From: NIOZ-UU13 sp964444135
GTDB lineage: Bacteria > Planctomycetota > Phycisphaerae > Sedimentisphaerales > Anaerobacaceae
DNA: 64,000 nucleotides
Reading direction: 5' to 3'
Assembly (NCBI GenBank): GCA_964444135.1
Contig: CAYUFX010000008.1
Span: forward strand, 1 to 64,000
Shown: in pieces, positions 8,581-16,202 of the stretch
Layout of the letters: each line of letters starts with the position of its first letter
How positions within the stretch are numbered: the stretch's first letter is position 1
Translations under genes and position numbers: made by a program
The notes under the pieces: generated by a model
Seen by the model: only the letters and a program-made list of their open reading frames with translations
Told to the model about the DNA's origin: nothing
Databases searched by the model: none

Positions 8581-9540
8581 TCAACCTCCGACTTTGCACA
8601 TAGAAAATCCTTCTTTGAGCGAGTTCAGTTTTGTATAGTTACCTTTTTCGCTAATTATCCTTTTCAGTAAATCTCGTATCTGTCGGTCACTTGCTTGGTT
8701 CCGGATTAGCTTTTTAAGGTCGTAGGTATGAGACGAATACAAACATGGCTTAATTTTTCCATCGCTGGTCAACCGAAGCCGATTGCACGAGTGGCAAAAT
8801 ATTGAAGACCGACCACTTATAAAACCTACAGCTCCTGCTGAATCTCTAAACTTGAAGTTCAAAGCAGGGCCAGGGCTGTGCTCCATAACGACACTAAAAA
8901 GTGGTCCATATTTGCGCTCGATAATAGCACGAACTTCTCTGTTGGGTAAATAATCACTTGCTGAATTCGTATATTTGCCGGTTGGGCAGTACTCTATGAA
9001 CCTGACAGTGACCTGTAAATCAACGCTCATTGCTGCAAGTGCCAAAATCTGCTCTTCGCTATCGTTAAGGCCTTTTATTATAACGCTGTTAATCTTAACG
9101 GGCGTCAGACCAGCTTCTATTGCTTTGCGAATACCTTCGGTTACTTTAGGCAGGAGATCGAAGCCCGTAATTTGTTTGTAACTTTCTCTTTCCGCCGAAT
9201 CCACGCTAATATTAATCCGCTGTAAGCCTGCGGCTTTGAGTTGTACGGCCAGAGGTTCAAGAAGCACGCCGTTAGTTGTTAGCGCCAGCTCATCAATGTT
9301 CGGTATCGTCGCGAGTTTGTCAACTAACCGGAAAATATCTTTTCTAACTAACGGCTCACCACCGGTAAGACGAAACTTGTTTATACCGCATTCTGTAAAT
9401 AATCTGGCGATACGTTCAATCTCCTCGAATCGCAAAATCTCCCTGGGCTCAATACATCCGCAATCACCCAGAGGATTACAGTAAATACACCTGAGATTGC
9501 ATCTGTCAGTAACAGAAATTCTAAGATAATCAACGTTCAT
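8581..9540 (-). CDS. moaA: GTP 3',8-cyclase MoaA (radical SAM)
   Basis: This roughly 319-residue enzyme opens molybdenum cofactor synthesis by rearranging GTP. The radical SAM cluster motif CNLRCIYC appears at about residues 13-20. The SAM-binding GGEPL lies near residue 60. A C-terminal second cluster is suggested by FCHSCNRLRLTSDGKIKPCLY. The C terminus ends in GG, as MoaA requires for catalysis. ATG at 9540 is preferred over the adjacent GTG at 9543. It lies 31 bases after moeA and is followed at once by moaC. Confidence 0.93.
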   Translation of the reverse strand: MNVDYLRISVTDRCNLRCIYCNPLGDCGCIEPREILRFEEIERIARLFTECGINKFRLTGGEPLVRKDIFRLVDKLATIPNIDELALTTNGVLLEPLAVQLKAAGLQRINISVDSAERESYKQITGFDLLPKVTEGIRKAIEAGLTPVKINSVIIKGLNDSEEQILALAAMSVDLQVTVRFIEYCPTGKYTNSASDYLPNREVRAIIERKYGPLFSVVMEHSPGPALNFKFRDSAGAVGFISGRSSIFCHSCNRLRLTSDGKIKPCLYSSHTYDLKKLIRNQASDRQIRDLLKRIISEKGNYTKLNSLKEGFSMCKVGG

Positions 9541-9571
9541 CACTTACAAGACCTAAAGGCTATTTTTTAGT

Positions 9572-10747
9572 TCAAATCAACCTGACCGGGACAATCGTTC
9601 CCTTTTCAATTTCCGCGACACCAACGCCAATACTGACCAGCCCGTCTGCGATGCAGAGCGCATTAATGTGAGCCGAACCGTGATATTCAACAGGTTTCAA
9701 CGTGCCGTTATCTGTAATAACAACAGGAATCCAGCTTTGCCTTTCTGTATCCTTTCTAATAATTGATTCACCCAGCGGCATCTTAATGTTACCAGGTGCA
9801 TAGGCATAGCCCATCAGTTTGTAAAGAAAAGGCTTAACTAAAAGCTCGAACTGAACAAATGTCGAAACCGGATTGCCTGGTAATCCAAAGCAATAGACCT
9901 TTTCTGATACACCAAAGACCGTGGGCTTTCCGGGCTTGACGGCGACCTTCTCGAACAATAGGTCGATGTTGTTTCGCTTGAATATTCCCGGCACGAGGTC
10001 GAATTCTCCTACCGAAACGCCGCCAGAGACAAGAACCACGTCGTTTTCCTCAACCGCTTTTTTGAACATCTTGTCAATGGCGTCGTCTGTATCTTTGGCG
10101 ATGCCGTAATTTTTCGCGACTGCGCCCATGCTTTCAATCTGTGCAATAAGCTGGAAAGCGTTGCTGTTTCTTATTTGCGATGGTCCAGGCTTGAATGCCG
10201 GCTGAACCAATTCGTTACCCGTTGCAAAAACCGCGACCTTTGGCCTTTTCGAAACCACCGGATGTGTACAACCAACCGAGGCGAGAACCGCAATATGCTG
10301 CGACCTGATACGACTGCCTTTGTGCAGGGCAACCTCGTTGGCTTTGATGTCTTCGCCTTTTAGGCAAATGTAGTCAGGTGTATTTTCGCCGACAAAGCGA
10401 ACGGTATTTGCTATCGGATTTTCCGTAAACTCAACCATTATAACGCAATCTGCACCTTGCGGCACTGCGGCACCTGTCATAATCTTGGCGCACTGGTTCG
10501 GCTCGATTGCCCTTTGAGGGAGTGTCCCTGCCTGAATCGTTTCGATTATCGTAAGCTCATTGGCAAGGTCTTTTCGGTGACAGGCGTAGCCGTCCCGAAT
10601 TGCTTTGTCAAAAGGCGGCATGTCAATGTCCGATTTAACATCCTCAGCTAATATCCGGTTTACCGCACGAGTAATATCAACACGCTCACTGCCGAGCCGC
10701 CGAGCCGAATCCAAAACGGTTTTAAGAGCTTTCTCAAACGGCCACAT
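9572..10747 (-). CDS. moeA: Molybdopterin molybdotransferase MoeA
   Basis: MoeA inserts molybdate into adenylated molybdopterin. The 391-residue protein has the typical N-terminal region (ALKTVLDSARRL...DIDMPPFDKAIRDGYA), the MPT-binding domain with VSGGVSVGEFD at about residue 245, and GLPGNPVSTFVQFELLVKPF. I start it at the ATG at 10747, where GGAGGG lies 7-12 bases upstream and the family N terminus (MWPFEKAL) begins. The frame stays open to 10840 only because it reads through a palindromic repeat. It heads the operon moeA-moaA-moaC-MOSC-mog. Confidence 0.92.
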   Translation of the reverse strand: MWPFEKALKTVLDSARRLGSERVDITRAVNRILAEDVKSDIDMPPFDKAIRDGYACHRKDLANELTIIETIQAGTLPQRAIEPNQCAKIMTGAAVPQGADCVIMVEFTENPIANTVRFVGENTPDYICLKGEDIKANEVALHKGSRIRSQHIAVLASVGCTHPVVSKRPKVAVFATGNELVQPAFKPGPSQIRNSNAFQLIAQIESMGAVAKNYGIAKDTDDAIDKMFKKAVEENDVVLVSGGVSVGEFDLVPGIFKRNNIDLLFEKVAVKPGKPTVFGVSEKVYCFGLPGNPVSTFVQFELLVKPFLYKLMGYAYAPGNIKMPLGESIIRKDTERQSWIPVVITDNGTLKPVEYHGSAHINALCIADGLVSIGVGVAEIEKGTIVPVRLI

Positions 10748-10798
10748 TATTGTTCCCTCCAGCCGTGCCAGAACCCCTCTCGGCAGGCTGGCAAATTT

Positions 10799-10833
10799 CC
10801 CCCCTATCTTCTGTCGAACACAGAAAAGGGGGT
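10799..10833. repeat. CCCCC...GGGGG palindrome, copy 1, upstream of moeA
   Basis: The arms are CCCCC and GGGGG around a core TCTTCTGTCGAACACAG. The same core is found in the palindrome inside the propeller gene (57688-57724) and in its inverse at 58144-58182. It lies 52 bases before the chosen moeA start, in its leader. Together with the repeat at 10881-10903, this is what fills 10748-11067. Confidence 0.6.
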
Positions 10834-10880
10834 AGTTCATTTCGGCCTTTTCGAGACCTTCAAGCCAAATGTATCAATTT

Positions 10881-10903
10881 GGTTCCCGCAAAGCGGGGTC
10901 CCT
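10881..10903 (-). repeat. Short palindromic repeat, copy 2
   Basis: This is the reverse complement of the 788-810 unit with one mismatch. It lies between the divergent moeA and GH127 genes. Confidence 0.55.
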
Positions 10904-11067
10904 CGCCAACGCCATACAAAGATTTAACCATGCCAACAACAATTTGGGAAATAAAATCCTCAACAAATATCATCAGACAACCTCTGTAAACTATAGTAGA
11001 AAACAGAAAAATTTGATATTATAGCCTGGCGTTGAATATGGGAAATATTGATTTTAGGAGGTTCGAT

Positions 11068-12951
11068 ATGAAAAAACGTATTTTTTTCTGCGTGTTGCTT
11101 AATTCAATATTGTACATTCAGGTGCTGGCTGATGTAAAAGACCCCCGGATGAGGGCTTTTGAAGAAAAGGCCCTTAAGGTTAGACCCTTCGATTTATCTA
11201 ATGTGCGATTGCTTGACGGCCCGTTCAAACACGCTCAGGATTTAAACTGTAAGTCTCTATTGAATTATGAGCCTGACCGGTTGTTGTCAAAGTTCCGCAC
11301 AACCGCCGGCCTGGAACCGAAAGCAGAGCCTTATTCCGGATGGGAAGCCCAGGGTATCGCAGGTCATTCACTCGGGCATTATCTAAGTGCTTGCTCACTT
11401 ATGTATGCCTCGACCGCAGATAAGCGTTTCAAGGAAAGAGTTGATTATATCGTCGATGAGCTTGAAGACTGTCAAAAGGCAAACGCCAATGGCTATGCAA
11501 TGTGCGTCCCCCGAGGCAAAGAGCTTTTCAAGGAAGTTTCTGAGGGAAAAATTACAACAGAGAGGTTTAATCTTAACGGCTGCTGGGTGCCCATTTACAC
11601 CCTGCATAAGGAAATGTCAGGACTCAGGGACGCATATCATTTGTGCTCAAATAAAAAAGCTCTGCAGGTTGAACAAAGACTTGCTGACTGGTTTGAAACT
11701 ATAATTGACGACCTGACAGATGAGCAAATGCAGAAGGTTATGTACTGCGAGCACGGCGGAATCACCGAGGCTCTGGCTGACCTCGCTGCGGATACAGGTG
11801 AGCAGAAGTATTTGCAAATGGCCAAGAAATTCCACCATAAGGAAATGATGGACCCGATGATTGAAGGCAAAGACATCCTGCCGGGCTATCACGCCAATAC
11901 GCAAATACCGAAATTTGTTGGCTTAGCAAGAATCCACGAGCTGACAGGTGACATCCCCTATAAAATTGGCACAGAGTTCTTCTGGGACAGAGTGGCCAAT
12001 CATCATTCCTACGTTACCGGCGGTCATTGCTTTAATGAATATTTTGGTCCGCCCGACAAGTTAAATGAACGCCTCGGTCCGAACACAACCGAGACCTGTA
12101 ACGTCTATAATATGCTCAAGCTTACAAGCCATTTATTCTGCTGGAATCCCGGTGCAAGCGTGGCAGACTTCTATGAACGAGCTTTGTATAATCACATCCT
12201 TTCGTCACAGCATCCTCAAGATGGGCGAGTAATTTACAATCTAACGCTGGAAATGGGCGGCTTCAAAAACTATCAGGATCCATACGGGTTTACATGCTGT
12301 GTAGGCACGGGGATGGAAAATCATTCACAGTATGGAAATTCTATCTATTACCACAATGATAAAGAATTATACATAAATCTGTTTATCGCTTCGGAGCTCG
12401 ACTGGAAAAATAAGGGCCTGAAAATAACGCAAAACACCAAATATCCCGACGATGACAAAATAAAGCTGACATTCAACTGTAAAAAAGCTTTAGAGCCGGC
12501 GGTCTATATCCGTTATCCGTACTGGGCACAGAAAGGCATTAAAGTAAAGATAAACGGCAAAGAACAGCAGGTAACATCAACATCCTCAAGTTACGTCAAA
12601 CTATCACGTCTCTGGAAAGACGGCGATGTAATTGATGTACGTATTCCGATGACTCTTCGGCTTGAGACAATGCCCGACAATCCCAAGCGTGTTGCGGTTA
12701 TGTTTGGACCGCTTGTTTTAGCAGGCGAATTAGGCCCGGTTGCCGACCCTAAAGCTGGAGAAATGATGTATGTTCCGGTGTTGCTTACCTCCAATAAGCT
12801 GGTCGAAGAATGGGTCAAGCCTGTTTCCGGCAAGCCGAATACTTTTAAGCTGTCAAATGTAGGCCGGCCCAGGGACGTTGTACTCTATCCGTTCTATAAT
12901 ATGCATGACAAACGTTATACAATTTTTTGGGATGTCTTTACACAGCAGTAA
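11068..12951 (+). CDS. GH127-type beta-L-arabinofuranosidase (DUF1680), ends at an early in-frame TAA
   Basis: This 627-residue secreted glycosidase has a signal peptide (MKKRIFFCVLLNSILYIQVL) and an alpha/alpha-barrel catalytic region from about residue 40. GH127 landmarks are present: SGWEAQGIAGHSLGHYLSA, CEHGGITEALADL, the TTETCNVYNMLKLT stretch with the metal-binding Glu, and TCCVGTGMENHSQYG with the paired zinc-ligand Cys. It should release L-arabinofuranose from plant glycans. ATG at 11068 follows AGGAGG. The frame ends at TAA 12949-12951, but homologous sequence continues in the same frame to 13431 (see next entry). The catalytic part is complete. Whether the shortened protein folds is unknown. 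Confidence 0.88.
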   Translation: MKKRIFFCVLLNSILYIQVLADVKDPRMRAFEEKALKVRPFDLSNVRLLDGPFKHAQDLNCKSLLNYEPDRLLSKFRTTAGLEPKAEPYSGWEAQGIAGHSLGHYLSACSLMYASTADKRFKERVDYIVDELEDCQKANANGYAMCVPRGKELFKEVSEGKITTERFNLNGCWVPIYTLHKEMSGLRDAYHLCSNKKALQVEQRLADWFETIIDDLTDEQMQKVMYCEHGGITEALADLAADTGEQKYLQMAKKFHHKEMMDPMIEGKDILPGYHANTQIPKFVGLARIHELTGDIPYKIGTEFFWDRVANHHSYVTGGHCFNEYFGPPDKLNERLGPNTTETCNVYNMLKLTSHLFCWNPGASVADFYERALYNHILSSQHPQDGRVIYNLTLEMGGFKNYQDPYGFTCCVGTGMENHSQYGNSIYYHNDKELYINLFIASELDWKNKGLKITQNTKYPDDDKIKLTFNCKKALEPAVYIRYPYWAQKGIKVKINGKEQQVTSTSSSYVKLSRLWKDGDVIDVRIPMTLRLETMPDNPKRVAVMFGPLVLAGELGPVADPKAGEMMYVPVLLTSNKLVEEWVKPVSGKPNTFKLSNVGRPRDVVLYPFYNMHDKRYTIFWDVFTQQ

Positions 12952-13431
12952 TGGAACGAAAAGAAAAAGGAGTATGAAAGGATTCAACAAGAGAAACTGG
13001 AGCTCGAGGCCAGGACAGTTGATTTTGTTCAGCCCGATGAGCAGCAGTCTGAAGCGGACCATAACCTACAGTTCGAGAGCTCAAATGCCGACCGCAGGCG
13101 TCAGGGTCCCGGAAGCCGGAGTGCATTTGACGGTGGATGGTTCTCTTATGACCTTAAAGTAGTCACGGAGGAGCCGTTGATACTGCGGATTACTTATATG
13201 GGCGGCCGTAGTCAGACTGTATTTGATATAATGGTTGATGGTCAAAAAATCGCCGAACAGAAATTAGAGAAACTGGAACGAGACCAAAAGCGTGTCCCTT
13301 TTGATGTTGATTATAAGCTGCCCAAAGAGCTTATCAAAGGCAGGAACAAGATTACTGTCAAGTTCGCAGCAAGAGAGGCCCAGAGGACAGGCAGCGTATT
13401 CGGCGTTCGCATACTGAAAGAAAATAAATAG
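12952..13431 (+). pseudogene. In-frame continuation of the GH127 gene after a single TAA
   Basis: Reading straight on after the TAA gives 159 residues with no further stop. It begins WNEKKKEYERIQQEKLELEA, then TVDFVQPDEQQSEADHNLQ, DGGWFSYDLKV and a DIMVDGQKIAEQKLE beta-sandwich, ending at TAA 13429-13431. As I remember the family, DUF1680 proteins carry this coiled linker and C-terminal domain directly after the YTIFWDVFTQ motif. No frame change is needed; one base (CAA or GAA to TAA) explains the break. The tail has no start site of its own. A real nonsense mutation, read-through or a sequencing error are all possible. Confidence 0.8.
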
Positions 13432-13548
13432 CAGCCCATATAAAATAAATCCAATGGTTAATTGGTTGATTGGTGAGCCGACTACTACTGCCCACTCACT
13501 ATTTATTACTCACCAATTTCGGACTTAGTTTTTCCCTGGGATTTGATA

Positions 13549-15033
13549 ATGGCTTTGAAGACTGTCAAGAATTACGTTGATGGCCGGTGGATTACGCCTG
13601 AGAACAACGGCTATTTAGATGTTGAGAATCCAAGCACAGGACAGATTATTGGTAAAACTCCCCTATCAACAGTTGCTGAAACAAATCGAGCTATCAATGC
13701 CGCCGCTGAGGCGTTCAAGACCTGGAGTCAAACTCCGGTGGCCCGCCGGGTTCAGCCTTTATACCAACTGGACACTTTGCTTCGCGAAAACGAAGAAAAA
13801 ATCGCCCGGACCCTCGTTGAGGAAATGGGAAAGTCCCTGCCGGATGCACGGGCTGAGATGAAGCGTATCTTCGAGAATATTGAAGTCGCCTGTAGTATGC
13901 CTGTGCTGCAGCAGGGAGATAAGCTGATTGGTGCATCATACGACATTGATGGCGAAGTAATTCGGCTGCCGTTGGGTGTTTTTGCAATGATAGCGCCGTT
14001 TAATTTCCCCGCAATGGTTCCATTCTGGTTTTTACCTTATGCTATTGCTACCGGTAACACCTATGTGGTCAAGGCCTCGGAGCAAGTGCCCTTGACGATG
14101 CAGTTGATTACAGAATGTATAGACCAAATTGGTTTGCCCAAAGGGGTCTTCAATCTTGTCAATGGAGATAAGGTTGTTGGACAAACCCTTGTTGAAAATC
14201 CACTTGTAAAAGGTGTTTCCTTAGTTGGAACGACACGCACGTGTAAAATCGTGTCTGAAAAGTGCGCCCAAAACCATAAACGTTGCCAGGCAATGGGCTC
14301 AGCTAAAAACCATCTTGTAGCTATGCCCGATGCTAAAATCGATGATATGCTCCGCAACATGATCACGTCTTGTTACGGTTGTGCCGGACAACGCTGCATG
14401 GCGGCTTCGGCGATTGTTGCCGTCGGAGACGATATGTACAAAATTATTTGTGAGAAGTTTATTGAAGAATCCAAAAACGTTCTGGTTGCCAATCCGCTGG
14501 ACCCGAAGGTGGCCGATGAACCTATGGTCATGGGGCCTGTGATTTCAGCTAAGTCAAAACAGTTTATCCTTGATATGATAGAAACCGGTATAAGGGAAGG
14601 TGCTACTCTGGCCCTTGATGGACGTGAAATCGTGGTGCCTGGCTGTGAAAACGGCTACTTCATAGGCCCGACCGTATTTACCGATGTAAAGCCAGGGATG
14701 AAGATTCACAATACAGAGATATTCGGCCCGGTAGAAGTGGTCCTCAAGGCTGACTCTCTCGACGAGGCAATAAAAATCATCAACGACCTTGAGTACGGCA
14801 ACGGCGCATCGATTTACACTCAGAACGGCTATTACGCCCGCAAGTTCAAGCTCGAAACAGAGTGCGGGATGATTGGTATAAACATTGGCATCCCGGCACC
14901 CGTAGCGTATCTGCCTTTCGGCGGGATGAAGGCCTCACAGTTCTCAGATATCAAGGCTCAGGGCAAGGCGATTATTAACTTCTTCACGGAAGACAAGATT
15001 ATTACCGAGAGATATTGGCCCGAGAGTAGTTAA
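13549..15033 (+). CDS. iolA: Methylmalonate-semialdehyde dehydrogenase (CoA-acylating)
   Basis: This 494-residue aldehyde dehydrogenase should convert malonate semialdehyde, the last product of inositol breakdown, to acetyl-CoA, or methylmalonate semialdehyde to propionyl-CoA. Diagnostic stretches are NYVDGRWITPE, IAPFNFPAMVPFWFLPYAIA, the nucleotide-binding region LVGTTRTCKIV, and the active Cys in CYGCAGQRCMAAS. These mark the IolA/MmsA branch. ATG at 13549 follows a weak GGGA. It faces the inositol genes iolB-C-D on the other strand, which supports the iolA role. Confidence 0.88.
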   Translation: MALKTVKNYVDGRWITPENNGYLDVENPSTGQIIGKTPLSTVAETNRAINAAAEAFKTWSQTPVARRVQPLYQLDTLLRENEEKIARTLVEEMGKSLPDARAEMKRIFENIEVACSMPVLQQGDKLIGASYDIDGEVIRLPLGVFAMIAPFNFPAMVPFWFLPYAIATGNTYVVKASEQVPLTMQLITECIDQIGLPKGVFNLVNGDKVVGQTLVENPLVKGVSLVGTTRTCKIVSEKCAQNHKRCQAMGSAKNHLVAMPDAKIDDMLRNMITSCYGCAGQRCMAASAIVAVGDDMYKIICEKFIEESKNVLVANPLDPKVADEPMVMGPVISAKSKQFILDMIETGIREGATLALDGREIVVPGCENGYFIGPTVFTDVKPGMKIHNTEIFGPVEVVLKADSLDEAIKIINDLEYGNGASIYTQNGYYARKFKLETECGMIGINIGIPAPVAYLPFGGMKASQFSDIKAQGKAIINFFTEDKIITERYWPESS

Positions 15034-15066
15034 CCCCGTTAGAAATTCCATGATGGGGCAATGTGC

Positions 15067-15102
15067 CCCGTTAGAGACCAGAAGGAAAAAGTCTCTAACG
15101 GG
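15067..15102. terminator. Perfect 12-bp stem between convergent genes
   Basis: CCCGTTAGAGAC (15067-15078) and GTCTCTAACGGG (15091-15102) pair perfectly around a 12-base loop. Further CCCGTTA words lie at about 15043 and 15145. It sits between the stops of iolA and the aldolase gene, where a bidirectional terminator would be useful. No clear T-run follows, so it may instead be a dispersed repeat. Confidence 0.4.
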
Positions 15103-15168
15103 CTGTGATACAAAAAGTAAAAATTTCTCCCGAAGGGATGCCCTTTGGTTATAACGGGATTAAATTAC

Positions 15169-16125
15169 TTAGAGATACCAATCGTAACTTAGCTCTGGGG
15201 CATCATAAACTTCAGTAAAAGGCCGTCCCAACTCCTCACAAAGTGCCTGCAATCGTCGCATTCGCTCATACCCGACATTCTTTAGAAAATTATTTCGCGC
15301 TTTGCTGTCCAGTGTTACTGCCTCCTTCCACACGGCCCGTCCCGCCATCACACCACTGGCACCCGCTTCACAGGCAACACGCACCTGCTTTAAAAAAGTA
15401 TCGTAAGAAACACCGGCGGACAATAATACCCAGGGAACCTCACTTGTATCCGTCAACTCCTCACAAGCATCACGCCAGATATTTTCATCCGGTTCGATGC
15501 TCACATCCACCGGAAATTCCGCTTTGAGAATATCAGCACCCAACGGGACCAGACGGCGCGCGGTTTCAATTACCACATTACGTCTTTGTTCGGGCGGCAA
15601 AGGCCCATTAGAACCGTCAGAAGCACACGATAAAGGCTCAAGAAAAAAAGGAATGTCATATTGCGAGCAATCATTGGCCACTTTCTGAACAAGCATCTCA
15701 CGTTCCTTTGCTTCTGGGCCCTCTGGATGATAGTAAAGCAGCATTTTCGCACCTGACGCCCCCATACGAACAGTCTTCTCAACCGACCAGCTCTCAACCA
15801 GGCTGGTCGTACGATTTAAAGGGTCGCCGGTCGAACCGGTATCCAAAGCAACGATCAACCCGGTATTACCGGGCATCGAGCCATTCGCCACACATTGGGC
15901 TGCGGATATTTCCGGGTCCAGCAGAATTGCAGATGTCACTGGTGCCAAATGCCGCACAATATCTTTTTTAAGGGCGGTTAATGCCTCATTTGTCTTGCCC
16001 TGAGGTGACTCTTTCTCCAGCGAAAGACGAAGCGGGCCCCGGTGGTCGATCGCCACTATGGAAAAAGTTCCTTCCGGACCGGCGGTCTGCTGCAACCTCC
16101 GCCACTTACCAATGGTCTTTGCCAT
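15169..16125 (-). CDS. LacD-like class I aldolase in the inositol cluster
   Basis: This 318-residue TIM-barrel aldolase resembles the tagatose-1,6-bisphosphate aldolase (LacD) and sulfofructose-phosphate aldolase group. FSIVAIDHRGPL at the N terminus, ALLLDPE-like AILLDPEISA, a probable Schiff-base Lys in GADILKAEFPVD, and VLLSAGVSYDTFL are seen. Inositol degradation needs an aldolase for 2-deoxy-5-keto-D-gluconate 6-phosphate; the classic IolJ is a class II fructose-bisphosphate aldolase relative. As the last gene of the iolB-C-D run, this protein is a likely non-homologous replacement (inference). ATG follows GGGAG. Confidence 0.8.
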   Translation of the reverse strand: MAKTIGKWRRLQQTAGPEGTFSIVAIDHRGPLRLSLEKESPQGKTNEALTALKKDIVRHLAPVTSAILLDPEISAAQCVANGSMPGNTGLIVALDTGSTGDPLNRTTSLVESWSVEKTVRMGASGAKMLLYYHPEGPEAKEREMLVQKVANDCSQYDIPFFLEPLSCASDGSNGPLPPEQRRNVVIETARRLVPLGADILKAEFPVDVSIEPDENIWRDACEELTDTSEVPWVLLSAGVSYDTFLKQVRVACEAGASGVMAGRAVWKEAVTLDSKARNNFLKNVGYERMRRLQALCEELGRPFTEVYDAPELSYDWYL

Positions 16126-16161
16126 ATTCTTCTCCCGAAAGTCCCGGAGGGGATACTGCGT

Positions 16162-16190
16162 AGGATATGCCGTAAGGCATCCTGTGGACT
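16162..16190. repeat. GCCGTAAGGCATCC repeat, copy 1
   Basis: The unit GCCGTAAGGCATCCTGTGGA lies between iolD and the aldolase gene. Related copies lie at 33289-33318, 33692-33713 and, reversed, 56530-56550. GCC-GTAA-GGC makes a tiny hairpin, and here AGGAT precedes it, extending the palindrome. Confidence 0.5.
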
Positions 16191-16202
16191 GTGGACTGCG
16201 TA

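Noticed and set aside
12949..12951. Recoded stop (selenocysteine or pyrrolysine) in the GH127 gene
   Set aside because: The codon is TAA, not TGA or TAG, and TAA ends other genes in the window normally. A nonsense change or sequence error is more likely.
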